From positions 1 to 64,000 of the forward strand of contig JANPLI010000043.1 in the NCBI GenBank assembly GCA_031426455.1: 64,000 nt of DNA. Reading direction: 5' to 3'. The translations under genes and the position numbers were made by a program. The notes below the pieces were generated by a model. That model did no database searches. It was not told where the DNA came from and was given only the letters and a program-made list of their open reading frames with translations. Position 1 is the first letter of the stretch. Each line of letters opens with the position of its first letter. Positions 42,837 through 52,467 of this stretch are shown in pieces. The stretch is from JANNMJ01 sp031426455. GTDB taxonomy: Bacteria; Bacteroidota; Bacteroidia; Cytophagales; Hymenobacteraceae.

Positions 42837-43573
42837 ACCCCGTACTCCACTTCTACCAGCGACAGCCCTGCCGCCGGTGCGGCTCCGGCACTGCGGGTGC
42901 GGTCCTGCGCGGCGAGGGCAGCGGCGAATTCTGCCATTGTCAGTTTGCCCCGGCCCACTTCCAGCAGGGTGCCTACCAGCAGGCGCACCTGCCCGCGCAG
43001 GAAGCGGTTGGCGCGCACCACGAACCGCAGCGCGTCTGGGGCGGGCACGTCCCAGCGGGCTTCCAGCACCGTGCAGCGGTAGTGCGCCACGTTGCCCTTG
43101 GTCTTGGAAAAGGTCGTGAAATCGTGTTCGCCGAGCAGGCAGGCGGCGGCGGCATTCAGGGCGTCGAAGTTCAGCGGCTGCCCCACGAAGGCGCTGAAAA
43201 ACCGCCGAAACGGGTCCGGCTGCTGATGCAGTGTGTAGTGATAGGTGCGTGTCAGGGCGCTGAACCGGGCGTGGGCGTCGGCAGGCACGGCGTATAGGGC
43301 GCGCGGCTTCACATCAGGCGGCAGCAGCCGGGCCAGGCGGTAGAGAAGCTGGTTTGGGTCCGAAATCGGCGTATCGGCATCAAAATGCGCGACCTGCCGG
43401 GCGGCGTGAACGCCCGTATCCGTCCGGCCCGACCCCGTGAGCGTCAATCCTGGCTGGCGCAGCAGGCGGCCCAGGGCTTCCTGCACCACCTGCTGCACCG
43501 TGCGCGCGCCGGGCTGCACCTGCCAACCGCAAAAATGGGTGCCGTCGTAGGCCAGTTCCAGAAAGTAACGCAA
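42830..43573 (-). CDS. truA: tRNA pseudouridine synthase TruA
   Basis: A 247-residue enzyme that converts U38-U40 of the tRNA anticodon stem to pseudouridine. Present are RYFLELAYDGTHFCGWQVQPG at the N-terminus (in parts YDGTHFCGWQ), the catalytic Asp in SGRTDTGVHAARQVAHFD, and the C-terminal FLRGQVRLLVGTLLEVGRGKL. The frame opens with TTG at 43573 directly after an in-frame TAA, and no ATG is available, so TTG is the likely start. The upstream 90 nt is an AT-rich short-period repeat, and the stop codon lies inside a REP-like element. Confidence 0.95.
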   Translation of the reverse strand: MRYFLELAYDGTHFCGWQVQPGARTVQQVVQEALGRLLRQPGLTLTGSGRTDTGVHAARQVAHFDADTPISDPNQLLYRLARLLPPDVKPRALYAVPADAHARFSALTRTYHYTLHQQPDPFRRFFSAFVGQPLNFDALNAAAACLLGEHDFTTFSKTKGNVAHYRCTVLEARWDVPAPDALRFVVRANRFLRGQVRLLVGTLLEVGRGKLTMAEFAAALAAQDRTRSAGAAPAAGLSLVEVEYGVV

Positions 43574-43664
43574 TTATTAATTATAAATTATCAATTAACA
43601 ATTGGTAACCAGCGTCGAGTCACCAACCACGAACAACCAACAACTATAAACAAACAACTCCTTC
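43574..43664. repeat. AT-rich and ACAACCA-type short-period repeats between asnS and truA
   Basis: Left part: AATTATTAATTATAAATTAT and CAATTAACAATTGG, an AT-rich 7-8 nt pattern against a GC-rich background. Right part: CACCAACCACGAACAACCAA and CAACTATAAACAAACAACTC. The whole gap between the asnS stop and the truA start consists of these units. Confidence 0.75.
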
Positions 43665-45095
<1,431 letters not shown>

Positions 45096-45187
45096 AAAGC
45101 AAAAAAGGGGGAGTACGCCCGCAAAGGTCGGGGTCGGGGCGCAGAATGCCGCGCGTTGCAAAGTGTAAAACCAGCCATCGCTCGCTG

Positions 45188-45282
45188 CGTTTGGTACCGG
45201 CTCCTAATCCGGGGCACACTTCCGCTATTGGGTCCCCAACGGCCCGTTGGCTACAAACGCACCAGTCGCCCCGGGTTGCGAC
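45188..45282 (-). repeat. REP-like hairpin element 3' of the MFS gene
   Basis: Minus strand, 4 nt after the stop: hairpin GTCGCAACCCGGGGCGAC, then CGTTTGTAGCCAACGGGCCG with the palindrome AACGGGCCGTT, ending in GGAGCCGGTACCAAACG. The ends CGTTTG and CAAACG are complementary. It shares GTAGCCA and the GTCGC/GCGAC stem with the pheT and truA elements, but is otherwise distinct. Confidence 0.65.
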
Positions 45283-45286
45283 TCGG

Positions 45287-46612
45287 TTACGCCGCCATCG
45301 CCGGGTCAGCTGGTTGGCCGGCTGCTTCCAGTTGATGCCCATTTGGTCCGGTTTCGCGGACACGCAGTGCCCCCGCGAAGATCAGACCCACGGCACTCAA
45401 CACGCCGAAAAACAGCAGCATCGGGCCGTAGCCGCCGGGACGGGCCGCAGTGGCACCATTAGCGTCGTTGAGCCATCCGATGAAGTAGTTCACCACCGTT
45501 AGGCCCACGTTCTGCACTAGAAACATCATTCCGTAGGCCGTGCCGAGGCGGGTGGGGGCCACCAGCCGCGCCACCGATGGCCACATCACCCCCGGTACCA
45601 GTGAGTAGGCGATGCCCATTAGGACAGTAGAAGCCGTCAGGGTTGCGGCGCCGGTGCGGGTACCGAGCAGCGCGAAGCTCAGCGTCAGCAGCAGGGTGCC
45701 CACTGCCAACAGCAAGGCCCGCCGCCCGAAGCGATCGGCCAGCCAACCAAAAGCGGGCGTGGCGAAGATCGCCGCCAGAAAAACGTGGCTGTTGAGCGTC
45801 GAAGCGGCTTCCAGTCCCAGCCCGTGCGCGTGTTGGTAGTACTTGATGGCGAACGTGCTGCGGAACGGCAGAATGGCCGAATAGAACAGTACGCACAGCC
45901 CGGCAATGTACCAGTAGGAGCGGTCGAAGCGCACCAGGTCGGCCCATACCACGCGCTCGGCGGCGGATGCAGCGGTGCCCAGTTGGCCGCGCCGGGCGGC
46001 GCGGCGCTCCAGGATCCAGTAAGCCAGCCCGGCTACCAGTCCGGCCGCCATGATGCCCGCCGCCAGCCACAGCGGCGCCTGCCAGCCGCGCGCGTAGAGT
46101 GGTGCGGCCAGGGTGGGCGAAAGGTCGGCGGCGTAGGAGCCGAGCCGGCCGAAGCTCAGGTTCAGCCCCAGGGCCAGGCCCAGCACCGAGGCGCCGAACC
46201 AGCGGCCCAGCGCCGCCGTCAGCGCCACCGACATCGATTCGGCCCCCAGCCCAAACAGCAGCCGCCCGGTCGCCATTCCGGTGACGGTGGGCGAAGCGGC
46301 CGTCACGACGGCCCCCAGCACGCAGATGGTCGTGAACAGCACCACGGCATTGCGCGCCCCCCAACGGTCGGCCAGTACGCCGCCCACCAGCACCATCGCG
46401 ATGTTCGGCAGCGAGTAAATGGCGTTCAGCAGGCCGATATCCTGGTCGGTAAAGCCCAGCCGGCTTTGCAGCAGCGCCGCCACCGGCCCAATGGAATCGT
46501 ACACATAGTAGTTGCCGAACATCGCCACGCATAGCAGCCCGAAGGCCAGCCAGCGGGTAGCGGCGGGGGGCACCGGCAAAGCGGCAGCCGAAAGCGGGGA
46601 GGAAGGAAGCAT
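45287..46612 (-). CDS. Major facilitator superfamily transporter
   Basis: A 441-residue protein with 12 predicted helices. The MFS A-like motif between helices 2 and 3 is GGVLADRWGARNAVV, with the second-half counterpart GWLADRFGRRALLL. Helix 1 begins RWLAFGLLCVAMFGNYYVYDSI. Substrate unknown; related proteins are often annotated as nitrate/oxalate or sugar-phosphate exporters without proof. A near -7 box (TACCTTGG) ends 7 nt before the ATG. Its stop abuts a REP-like element. Confidence 0.88.
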   Translation of the reverse strand: MLPSSPLSAAALPVPPAATRWLAFGLLCVAMFGNYYVYDSIGPVAALLQSRLGFTDQDIGLLNAIYSLPNIAMVLVGGVLADRWGARNAVVLFTTICVLGAVVTAASPTVTGMATGRLLFGLGAESMSVALTAALGRWFGASVLGLALGLNLSFGRLGSYAADLSPTLAAPLYARGWQAPLWLAAGIMAAGLVAGLAYWILERRAARRGQLGTAASAAERVVWADLVRFDRSYWYIAGLCVLFYSAILPFRSTFAIKYYQHAHGLGLEAASTLNSHVFLAAIFATPAFGWLADRFGRRALLLAVGTLLLTLSFALLGTRTGAATLTASTVLMGIAYSLVPGVMWPSVARLVAPTRLGTAYGMMFLVQNVGLTVVNYFIGWLNDANGATAARPGGYGPMLLFFGVLSAVGLIFAGALRVRETGPNGHQLEAAGQPADPAMAA

Positions 46613-46669
46613 CTGCCGCCCAAGGTACGCCCGGCCATCAAACAGGTCGGCGGCTACTGGAAGCTGGCC

Positions 46670-47215
46670 TTATCGGGTGGCCGCCGAACCGCGCTGTGCG
46701 TCGTCGTCGTCCTTCCGTTCCTCTTCGGACCCATACGGGGCGCCGGCCCGCAGATCGCCCCGCAGCCCGATGTTAGCGGCCGCGGCTTCCGTGCCGGTAA
46801 GCGGGGCGTTTGTCTGATAATCAAAGGCTTCGGCAGCGGATTGGTTTGGCTCGTCAGCGACAGTCAGGGTTTGTTGGCCGTCGCGTTTGCCGCTGCCGGT
46901 GGAGGCGCTGCTGCCAGTCAGTTTGGCCGCTTCAGCTACGTAGCGGCGCATTGCTTCGGCCTGAGGAACTCCCTTGAACTGGCTCCAGGAGTCCCACTGC
47001 GCCTGCGAGAGGCCAGCCGGCCCGTCGGGATTATCGTGGTCCTCGCGGCCTACTTCGCCCCGGAACGTATCGTGGTCGCCGTCGGTGGCCTGCTTGTAGA
47101 GGCCGTAGAGCGTGTGCATTTCCGGCCCGGCCTGCTCGGGCGGTAGGTTCGAGATGCGGTCGGCGGCTTGTTGAAATTGCTGACTTAGGTCGGCGGCGGG
47201 GGAAGTGGGCGGCAT
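46670..47215 (-). CDS. Acyl-CoA-binding (ACBP) domain protein
   Basis: A 181-residue protein. Residues 10-100 match the ACBP four-helix bundle: QFQQAADRISNLPPEQAGPE, LYGLYKQATDGDHDTF with the conserved YGLYKQAT box, and AQWDSWSQFKGVPQAEAMRRYV, equivalent to the W-x-x-W and K-G-x-S/P-x-x-x-A-M region. ACBPs bind medium- and long-chain acyl-CoA esters. The C-terminal 70 residues (SGKRDGQQTLTV...EEERKDDDDAQRGSAATR) are polar and probably disordered. A TTTCTTTG box lies 7 nt before the ATG. Confidence 0.85.
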   Translation of the reverse strand: MPPTSPAADLSQQFQQAADRISNLPPEQAGPEMHTLYGLYKQATDGDHDTFRGEVGREDHDNPDGPAGLSQAQWDSWSQFKGVPQAEAMRRYVAEAAKLTGSSASTGSGKRDGQQTLTVADEPNQSAAEAFDYQTNAPLTGTEAAAANIGLRGDLRAGAPYGSEEERKDDDDAQRGSAATR

Positions 47216-47336
47216 CGGTGTCCAAAGAAAAAAATGAGGGTAAAAAAACGATTGCCGCCAGGGCGGACGGGCTTTGTACCCCGTATGTAGCGGGGCGGTT
47301 GCGCGCCGCCTGCCCGGCCGACCGCCCCGGCGGGCG

Positions 47337-47344
47337 TAATTTTG
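47337..47344 (+). promoter_or_regulatory. -7 box TAATTTTG before asnB
   Basis: Exact TAnnTTTG, 17 nt before the asnB ATG at 47362. It is probably the promoter at the left end of the polysaccharide locus. The -33 element is not clear. Confidence 0.5.
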
Positions 47345-47361
47345 ACCCCGACTATCAGCTT

Positions 47362-49302
47362 ATGTGCGGAATCTCCGGCGTTTACGCCTTCACTGACGCG
47401 GGCCGTTCGGCCCTGGCTCGCCTACCAGCCTCCACCGATGCGATTGCGCAGCGCGGGCCGGACTCGCAGGGGCACTTCATCCATCAGCATATCGGGCTGG
47501 GTTTCCGTCGGCTTGCCATTCTGGACCTTCGTCCCGAAGGCAATCAGCCGATGCACGACCCCACGGGGCGCTACGTGATCGTCTTCAACGGCGAAATCTT
47601 CAACTTTCAGGAACTGCGCGACGAGTTGCGCACGGCCGGCTATTCGTTTCGCACCGAAACCGATACCGAGGTGCTGCTGGCGCTGTACCGCGCGCACGGG
47701 CGGCGGTTTCTGAACCGGCTGAACGGCTTTTTCGACTTCGCGATCCTTGACCGCGAAGAAGATTCGCTCTTCATCGCCCGCGACCGCTACGGCGAAAAGC
47801 CGCTGCACGTGTACCGTGACAAGGACAAGCTCCTGTTCGGCTCCGAGATCAAGTCGCTGCTCGCCCTGGGCGCACCGCGCAAGCTCGACGTGGTGGCGCT
47901 GCATCAATACCTGCAACTCAACTACATCCCCGCGCCAGCCACCATCTTCCGGAAGGTGCGTAAGCTGATGCCCGGCACGTACCTCTTCCTGAAAGGCAGC
48001 AAAGTGCTGCGTAAGCGCTGGTACAAAGTGCCTTACGACCCCAAGAAGGTCAAGCGCAACAAGACTACCTACGAGCAGCAGCAGCAGGAACTGGTCCGGT
48101 TGATGGACGCCGCCGTGCAGCGCCGGCTGATTGCTGACGTGCCGCTGGGCGCGTTCCTGAGCGGCGGCATCGACTCGTCGGCCGTCGTGGCGCTGGCCTC
48201 GCGCCACACCCAACAGCTCAACACGTTCAGCATCGGCTACCGCGACGAGCCGTTCTTCGACGAAACGAAGTACGCGCAACTGGTGGCCGATAAGTACAAG
48301 ACGAACCACACGACGTTCTCGCTCTCGAACGACGACCTGTACGCCCACCTCCACGGCGCCCTCGATTATCTGGACGAGCCGTTCGCCGATTCCTCGGCGC
48401 TGGCCGTTTTTATCCTCTCCAAACTCACGCGCCAGCACGTCACGGTGGCGCTTTCCGGCGACGGCGCCGACGAGCTTTTCGCTGGCTACCACAAGCACAA
48501 CGGCGAGTTTCAGGTGCGGCGCGGCGGCTGGAAAGCGGAAGCCATCACGGCCCTCAAGCCCCTCTGGGAAGCGCTGCCGAAGTCGCGCAACTCGTTCTGG
48601 GGCAATAAAATGCGCCAGTTGCAGCGTTTCGCCACCGGAATGGAGATGACCCCCAAAGACCGCTACTGGGCCTGGGCATCGTTCGCGCCCGAAAGCGAGG
48701 CCTCACGCCTGCTGAGCGCCAAAACCCGGCGTAAGCTCGACCGCAAGGTGGCCAAAAAACGCCGCGACGCCATCCTGGATAATTTCCGCCCCGGCGGCGA
48801 CCTCAACGACGTGCTGTTGACCGATACCACGCTCGTGCTGCCCGACGATATGCTCGTCAAGGTGGACCGGATGAGTATGGCCAACTCGCTGGAAGTGCGC
48901 GCCCCGTTTCTGGACTATACGGTCGTGGACTTTGCCTTTTCGCTTCCGGTGTCGTCCAAAATCGACGGCTCGATGAAGAAGCGCATCGTGCAGGACGCTT
49001 TCCGGCCGCTGCTGCCGCCGGAACTTTACAAGCGCCCTAAGCACGGCTTCGAAGTGCCGCTGCTCAAGTGGCTCCGCAACGAGTTGCGCCCGCTGCTGGA
49101 AGATGACCTGCTGAACGATGAGTTCATCCTCGCACAGGGCATTTTCGACGTGCAGGCCGTGCGTGCACTACGCCAACAACTGTTCTCGACCAACCCCGGC
49201 GATGTCCACGCCCGCATCTGGGCCTTGCTCGTGTTTCAGGTGTGGTGGAAGCGGTATCTGGCGCCAGTGATCGCGCCGCGCGCCACATCTTCTGCAAGCT
49301 AA
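47362..49302 (+). CDS. asnB: Asparagine synthase (glutamine-hydrolysing)-type amidotransferase
   Basis: A 646-residue protein beginning MCGISGVYAF with the nucleophilic Cys2 of class II glutamine amidotransferases. The glutaminase domain (1-210) has AQRGPDSQGHF, GFRRLAILDL and FNGEIFNFQELR. The synthetase domain (about 240-640) has the ATP-pyrophosphatase loop GAFLSGGIDSSAVVAL and SGDGADELFAGYHK. It may make asparagine, but AsnB-like enzymes inside glycan loci (for example WbpS-type) amidate sugar carboxylates. Its place beside UDP-glucuronate-forming genes makes that alternative realistic. The longer upstream frame is rejected because Cys must follow the initiator Met. Confidence 0.9.
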   Translation: MCGISGVYAFTDAGRSALARLPASTDAIAQRGPDSQGHFIHQHIGLGFRRLAILDLRPEGNQPMHDPTGRYVIVFNGEIFNFQELRDELRTAGYSFRTETDTEVLLALYRAHGRRFLNRLNGFFDFAILDREEDSLFIARDRYGEKPLHVYRDKDKLLFGSEIKSLLALGAPRKLDVVALHQYLQLNYIPAPATIFRKVRKLMPGTYLFLKGSKVLRKRWYKVPYDPKKVKRNKTTYEQQQQELVRLMDAAVQRRLIADVPLGAFLSGGIDSSAVVALASRHTQQLNTFSIGYRDEPFFDETKYAQLVADKYKTNHTTFSLSNDDLYAHLHGALDYLDEPFADSSALAVFILSKLTRQHVTVALSGDGADELFAGYHKHNGEFQVRRGGWKAEAITALKPLWEALPKSRNSFWGNKMRQLQRFATGMEMTPKDRYWAWASFAPESEASRLLSAKTRRKLDRKVAKKRRDAILDNFRPGGDLNDVLLTDTTLVLPDDMLVKVDRMSMANSLEVRAPFLDYTVVDFAFSLPVSSKIDGSMKKRIVQDAFRPLLPPELYKRPKHGFEVPLLKWLRNELRPLLEDDLLNDEFILAQGIFDVQAVRALRQQLFSTNPGDVHARIWALLVFQVWWKRYLAPVIAPRATSSAS

Positions 49303-49442
49303 GGCTTAGGCTTCTGCGCGCTAACCTGCTGCTGGGGGCTGCGCTGGCATTTTTGGGCAGTAAATGGCTGCCGTAACGGCTGATACCCGACCACGGGCGT
49401 TTTGAAATACGGCTGGGCAACCCGCTTGCCCGGCGCCGGGCG

Positions 49443-49450
49443 TACTTTTG
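49443..49450 (+). promoter_or_regulatory. -7 box TACTTTTG before the UDP-glucose dehydrogenase gene
   Basis: Exact TAnnTTTG, 57 nt before the ATG at 49508. A TTG at 49426-49428 is 14 nt upstream, shorter than the usual spacing. Confidence 0.45.
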
Positions 49451-49507
49451 CACTTGCTTAGGCTTGCGTCTCAGCGGTGTACTTTTTTTACTGAATCTGT
49501 TTCGCGA

Positions 49508-50869
49508 ATGAAAATTGCTATTGTTGGTACCGGTTACGTGGGCCTCGTCACGGGCACCTGCTTTGCCGAAGTGGGTATCGATGTGGTCTGCATCGACGTG
49601 GACCAGCGCAAGATCGACAACCTCCACAAAGGCATCCTGCCGATCTACGAGCCGGGCCTTGAAGAAATGGTGGAGCGCAATACGCGCAACGGGCGTCTGA
49701 CCTTCTCTACGTCGCTGGCCGAATCCATTCAAGGGGCTGATGCTGCCTTTATCGCGGTGGGTACCCCGCCCGGCGAAGACGGCTCCGCCGACCTGAAGTA
49801 TGTGATTGGGGTGGCGCGTGAAATCGGTCGCCACCTGTCAAAATACTGCGTGGTGGTGACCAAAAGTACCGTGCCCGTAGGCACTGCCGAGAAGGTTCGT
49901 AAGGCCCTGACCGAAGAACTGGCTACCCGTAATTCGGACCTGACGTTCGACGTGGCGTCGAACCCGGAATTTCTGAAGGAAGGCGCTGCCATCGACGACT
50001 TCCTCAAGCCCGACCGCATCGTGGTGGGCGTGGATTCGCCGAAAGCGGAGGAAGTAATGCGCCGCCTTTACAAGCCATTCTTGCTTAACGGCCATCCGTG
50101 CATCTTTATGGACATCCCGTCGGCGGAGATGACCAAGTATGCCGCTAATTCGATGCTAGCGACGAAGATCTCGTTTATGAACGATATCGCCAACCTCTGC
50201 GAGCTGATGGGCGCCGACGTGAATATGGTGCGCAAAGGCATCGGTTCCGACTCGCGCATCGGCACCAAGTTCATCTACCCCGGTATCGGTTACGGCGGCT
50301 CCTGCTTCCCGAAGGACGTGAAGGCGCTGATCAAAACCGCTGCCGAAAACGGCTACCCAATGCGGGTGCTACAAGCGGTGGAGGAAGTGAACGAAGCCCA
50401 GAAATCGGTGCTGTTCGATAAAATCACGAACCACTTCGGCGGCGCGGAAAACCTGCGCGGGCTGACGATGGCGCTCTGGGGCCTGTCGTTCAAGCCCAAT
50501 ACCGACGATATGCGTGAGGCCCCGTCGCTGGTGCTGATCGAGAAGTTGCTGAATTCTGGCTGCATCGTGCGGACATTCGACCCGGTTGCAATGAAGGAAG
50601 CCGAGCATACGCTGCGCGATACGGTGACCTACGCCCGCGATGAATACGACGCGCTGCTCGACGCCGACGCGCTGCTCATCGTCACGGAGTGGCCGCAGTT
50701 TCGCGCGCCCAACTTCCAGGTAATGGCCAAGCTGATGAAGCAGCACGTCGTTTTCGACGGCCGCAATATCTACGAAGCTCCAGAACTGCGCGAAGCTGGC
50801 TTCGAGTACCATTGTATCGGCATCCGAACGACGGAAACGGCTAATCTCAAGCTGCAGGCCGCTAGCTAA
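49508..50869 (+). CDS. ugd: UDP-glucose 6-dehydrogenase
   Basis: A 453-residue enzyme that oxidises UDP-glucose twice to UDP-glucuronate with NAD+. It shows the NAD-binding KIAIVGTGYVGLVTGTCFAE, YEPGLEEMV, STVPVGTAEKV, NPEFLKEGAAIDDF, and the catalytic Cys266 in GYGGSCFPKDVKAL. Start at ATG 49508 gives the canonical N-terminus. Its product feeds the UDP-xylose synthase encoded 94 nt downstream, and perhaps the AsnB-like amidotransferase upstream. Confidence 0.96.
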   Translation: MKIAIVGTGYVGLVTGTCFAEVGIDVVCIDVDQRKIDNLHKGILPIYEPGLEEMVERNTRNGRLTFSTSLAESIQGADAAFIAVGTPPGEDGSADLKYVIGVAREIGRHLSKYCVVVTKSTVPVGTAEKVRKALTEELATRNSDLTFDVASNPEFLKEGAAIDDFLKPDRIVVGVDSPKAEEVMRRLYKPFLLNGHPCIFMDIPSAEMTKYAANSMLATKISFMNDIANLCELMGADVNMVRKGIGSDSRIGTKFIYPGIGYGGSCFPKDVKALIKTAAENGYPMRVLQAVEEVNEAQKSVLFDKITNHFGGAENLRGLTMALWGLSFKPNTDDMREAPSLVLIEKLLNSGCIVRTFDPVAMKEAEHTLRDTVTYARDEYDALLDADALLIVTEWPQFRAPNFQVMAKLMKQHVVFDGRNIYEAPELREAGFEYHCIGIRTTETANLKLQAAS

Positions 50870-50963
50870 AACCATCACAAGCTGGTCGTTGCTGGTGGCA
50901 ATTTTTGGCTCTTTTTAGCCCAAAATGGTCGCTCGTAGCTAACTGCTCAACGCTTTCCCCGAA

Positions 50964-51941
50964 ATGAAAAAACGCGTTTTAATTACCGGCGGTGCCGGTT
51001 TCCTCGGTTCGCACCTCTGCGACCGCTTCTTGAAGGAAGGCTACAAGGTGGCGGCGATGGACAACCTCATCACCGGCTCGCTCAAGAACATCGAGCACCT
51101 GTTCGGCAACGAAGACTTCGAATTCTTCCACCACGATGTGTCGAAGTTCGTCTTCGTGCCCGGCGAGCTCGATTATATCCTGCACTTCGCCTCGCCAGCC
51201 TCGCCGATCGACTACCTCAAGATACCGATTCAGACCCTGAAGGTCGGTTCACTCGGCACCCACAACCTGTTGGGTCTGGCCCGCGTGAAAAAAGCACGCG
51301 TGCTGATCGCCAGCACGTCAGAAGTTTATGGCGACCCGGAAGTCCATCCGCAGGTCGAAGAATACTGGGGCAATGTGAACCCGGTGGGGCCGCGCGGCTG
51401 CTACGACGAAGCCAAACGTTTTCAGGAAGCCATCACGATGGCCTACCACACGCACCACGGCCTAGAGACGCGCATCGTGCGCATCTTCAACACGTACGGC
51501 CCTCGGATGCGCCTCGACGATGGCCGCGTGCTGCCGGCCTTTATGGGTCAGGCTCTGCGCGGCGAGAACCTGACCGTGTTCGGCGACGGCTCGCAGACGC
51601 GTTCGTTCTGCTACGTCGATGACCTGATCGAGGGCATTTACCGCCTGCTGCTGAGTGACTACCCGATGCCGGTGAACATTGGCAACCCTTCGGAAATCAC
51701 GATTGGCGAGTTTGGAGTAGAGATCGCGAAACTGGCAGGCGTTACGTTCCAGCCGGATTTCCGGCCGCTGCCCGAGAACGACCCGCAGAAGCGCCGTCCG
51801 GACATCACCAAGGCGCGCGAAATTCTGGGCTGGGAGCCACAGGTGGACCGTGCTGAGGGCCTGCGCCGCACCTTTGAGTACTTCAAGAGTGCCGTCGTGG
51901 TACCCACCGGCATGAGCGCCCTGGCGGCCGCGGCAGCGTAA
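50964..51941 (+). CDS. uxs: UDP-glucuronate decarboxylase (UDP-xylose synthase)
   Basis: A 325-residue extended SDR enzyme that converts UDP-glucuronate to UDP-xylose. It has RVLITGGAGFLGSHLCDRF, DNLITGSLKNIEHL, LHFASPASPIDYLK, STSEVYGDPEVHPQ, the catalytic YDEAK (in GPRGCYDEAKRFQE), the IVRIFNTYGPRM segment and GDGSQTRSFCYVDDLI, all matching UXS rather than other epimerases. It follows the UDP-glucose dehydrogenase, so the two form a UDP-Glc to UDP-Xyl route. A strong inverted repeat lies just after the stop. Confidence 0.95.
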   Translation: MKKRVLITGGAGFLGSHLCDRFLKEGYKVAAMDNLITGSLKNIEHLFGNEDFEFFHHDVSKFVFVPGELDYILHFASPASPIDYLKIPIQTLKVGSLGTHNLLGLARVKKARVLIASTSEVYGDPEVHPQVEEYWGNVNPVGPRGCYDEAKRFQEAITMAYHTHHGLETRIVRIFNTYGPRMRLDDGRVLPAFMGQALRGENLTVFGDGSQTRSFCYVDDLIEGIYRLLLSDYPMPVNIGNPSEITIGEFGVEIAKLAGVTFQPDFRPLPENDPQKRRPDITKAREILGWEPQVDRAEGLRRTFEYFKSAVVVPTGMSALAAAAA

Positions 51942-51962
51942 GCAATCTCATTTTTTGTTTCA

Positions 51963-52025
51963 AATCCGGCCCCGTCGCGCGCCTGTCGACTTTGTCAGGC
52001 GATAGGCGCACGACGGGGCCGGATT
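51963..52025 (+). terminator. Long inverted repeat after the UDP-xylose synthase gene
   Basis: Arms AATCCGGCCCCGTCG (51963-51977) and CGACGGGGCCGGATT (52011-52025) are perfectly complementary. After one mismatch, GCGCCT and AGGCGC extend the stem. A T6 run precedes the structure rather than following it on the plus strand, so it is a terminator on the minus-strand reading or a strong 3'-end/attenuator hairpin on the plus strand. It divides the UDP-Xyl genes from the 3-amino-sugar module. Confidence 0.6.
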
Positions 52026-52044
52026 CTTCCACTTGCTCGTTAAT

Positions 52045-52467
52045 ATGGCGACTTCGCCTTTTGCTGATCCGTACCTGATTACCTTTCCCCGCCTGGGCAA
52101 GCCGGATATTGGTTACATCTCCGTTCTTGAAAACCACTCCGGGCTGATTCCTTTTGCAGTAGAGCGGTTCTTTTGGACCTATTACACTCCCGAAAGCATC
52201 GTCCGCGGTCGCCACGCACACCATCGCACCGAACAGGTGCTGGTAGCCGTAGGGGGACGTATTCTGGTAACGACGGAGTTGCCTAATGGTAAGATCAGCA
52301 CGTTTCGCCTTGAGGATCCGCACGTAGGCCTGTATCTGCCGCCGCACGCCTGGCATACGATGCAGTACTCGCATTCGGTAGTGCAACTGGCGCTAGCATC
52401 GGCTCCTTACGAGGAGGCTGACTACATCCGCGATTACGCGCAGTTTCGGGAGGTATGGAAGCCCTGA
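52045..52467 (+). CDS. FdtA/QdtA-like sugar 3,4-ketoisomerase
   Basis: A 140-residue cupin from ATG at 52045. It has the signature YISVLENHSGLIPFAVERFFW, RGRHAHHRTEQVLVAVGG (HxHH with the catalytic His residues) and LYLPPHAWHTMQ. These enzymes isomerise dTDP-4-keto-6-deoxyglucose to the 3-keto sugar, FdtA giving the galacto and QdtA the gluco product; the sequence alone does not tell me which. The product is the substrate of the aminotransferase two genes downstream. Its end overlaps the acetyltransferase start by 13 nt. Confidence 0.9.
   Translation: MATSPFADPYLITFPRLGKPDIGYISVLENHSGLIPFAVERFFWTYYTPESIVRGRHAHHRTEQVLVAVGGRILVTTELPNGKISTFRLEDPHVGLYLPPHAWHTMQYSHSVVQLALASAPYEEADYIRDYAQFREVWKP

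Noticed and set aside
43574..43664. AT-rich gap considered as an origin or attachment site
   Set aside because: It is made of short-period repeats like other boundaries here; no DnaA boxes, integrase gene or tRNA nearby.
47216..47361. Upstream extension of asnB to 47218
   Set aside because: Class II amidotransferases need Cys at position 2 after Met removal, which only the ATG at 47362 provides.
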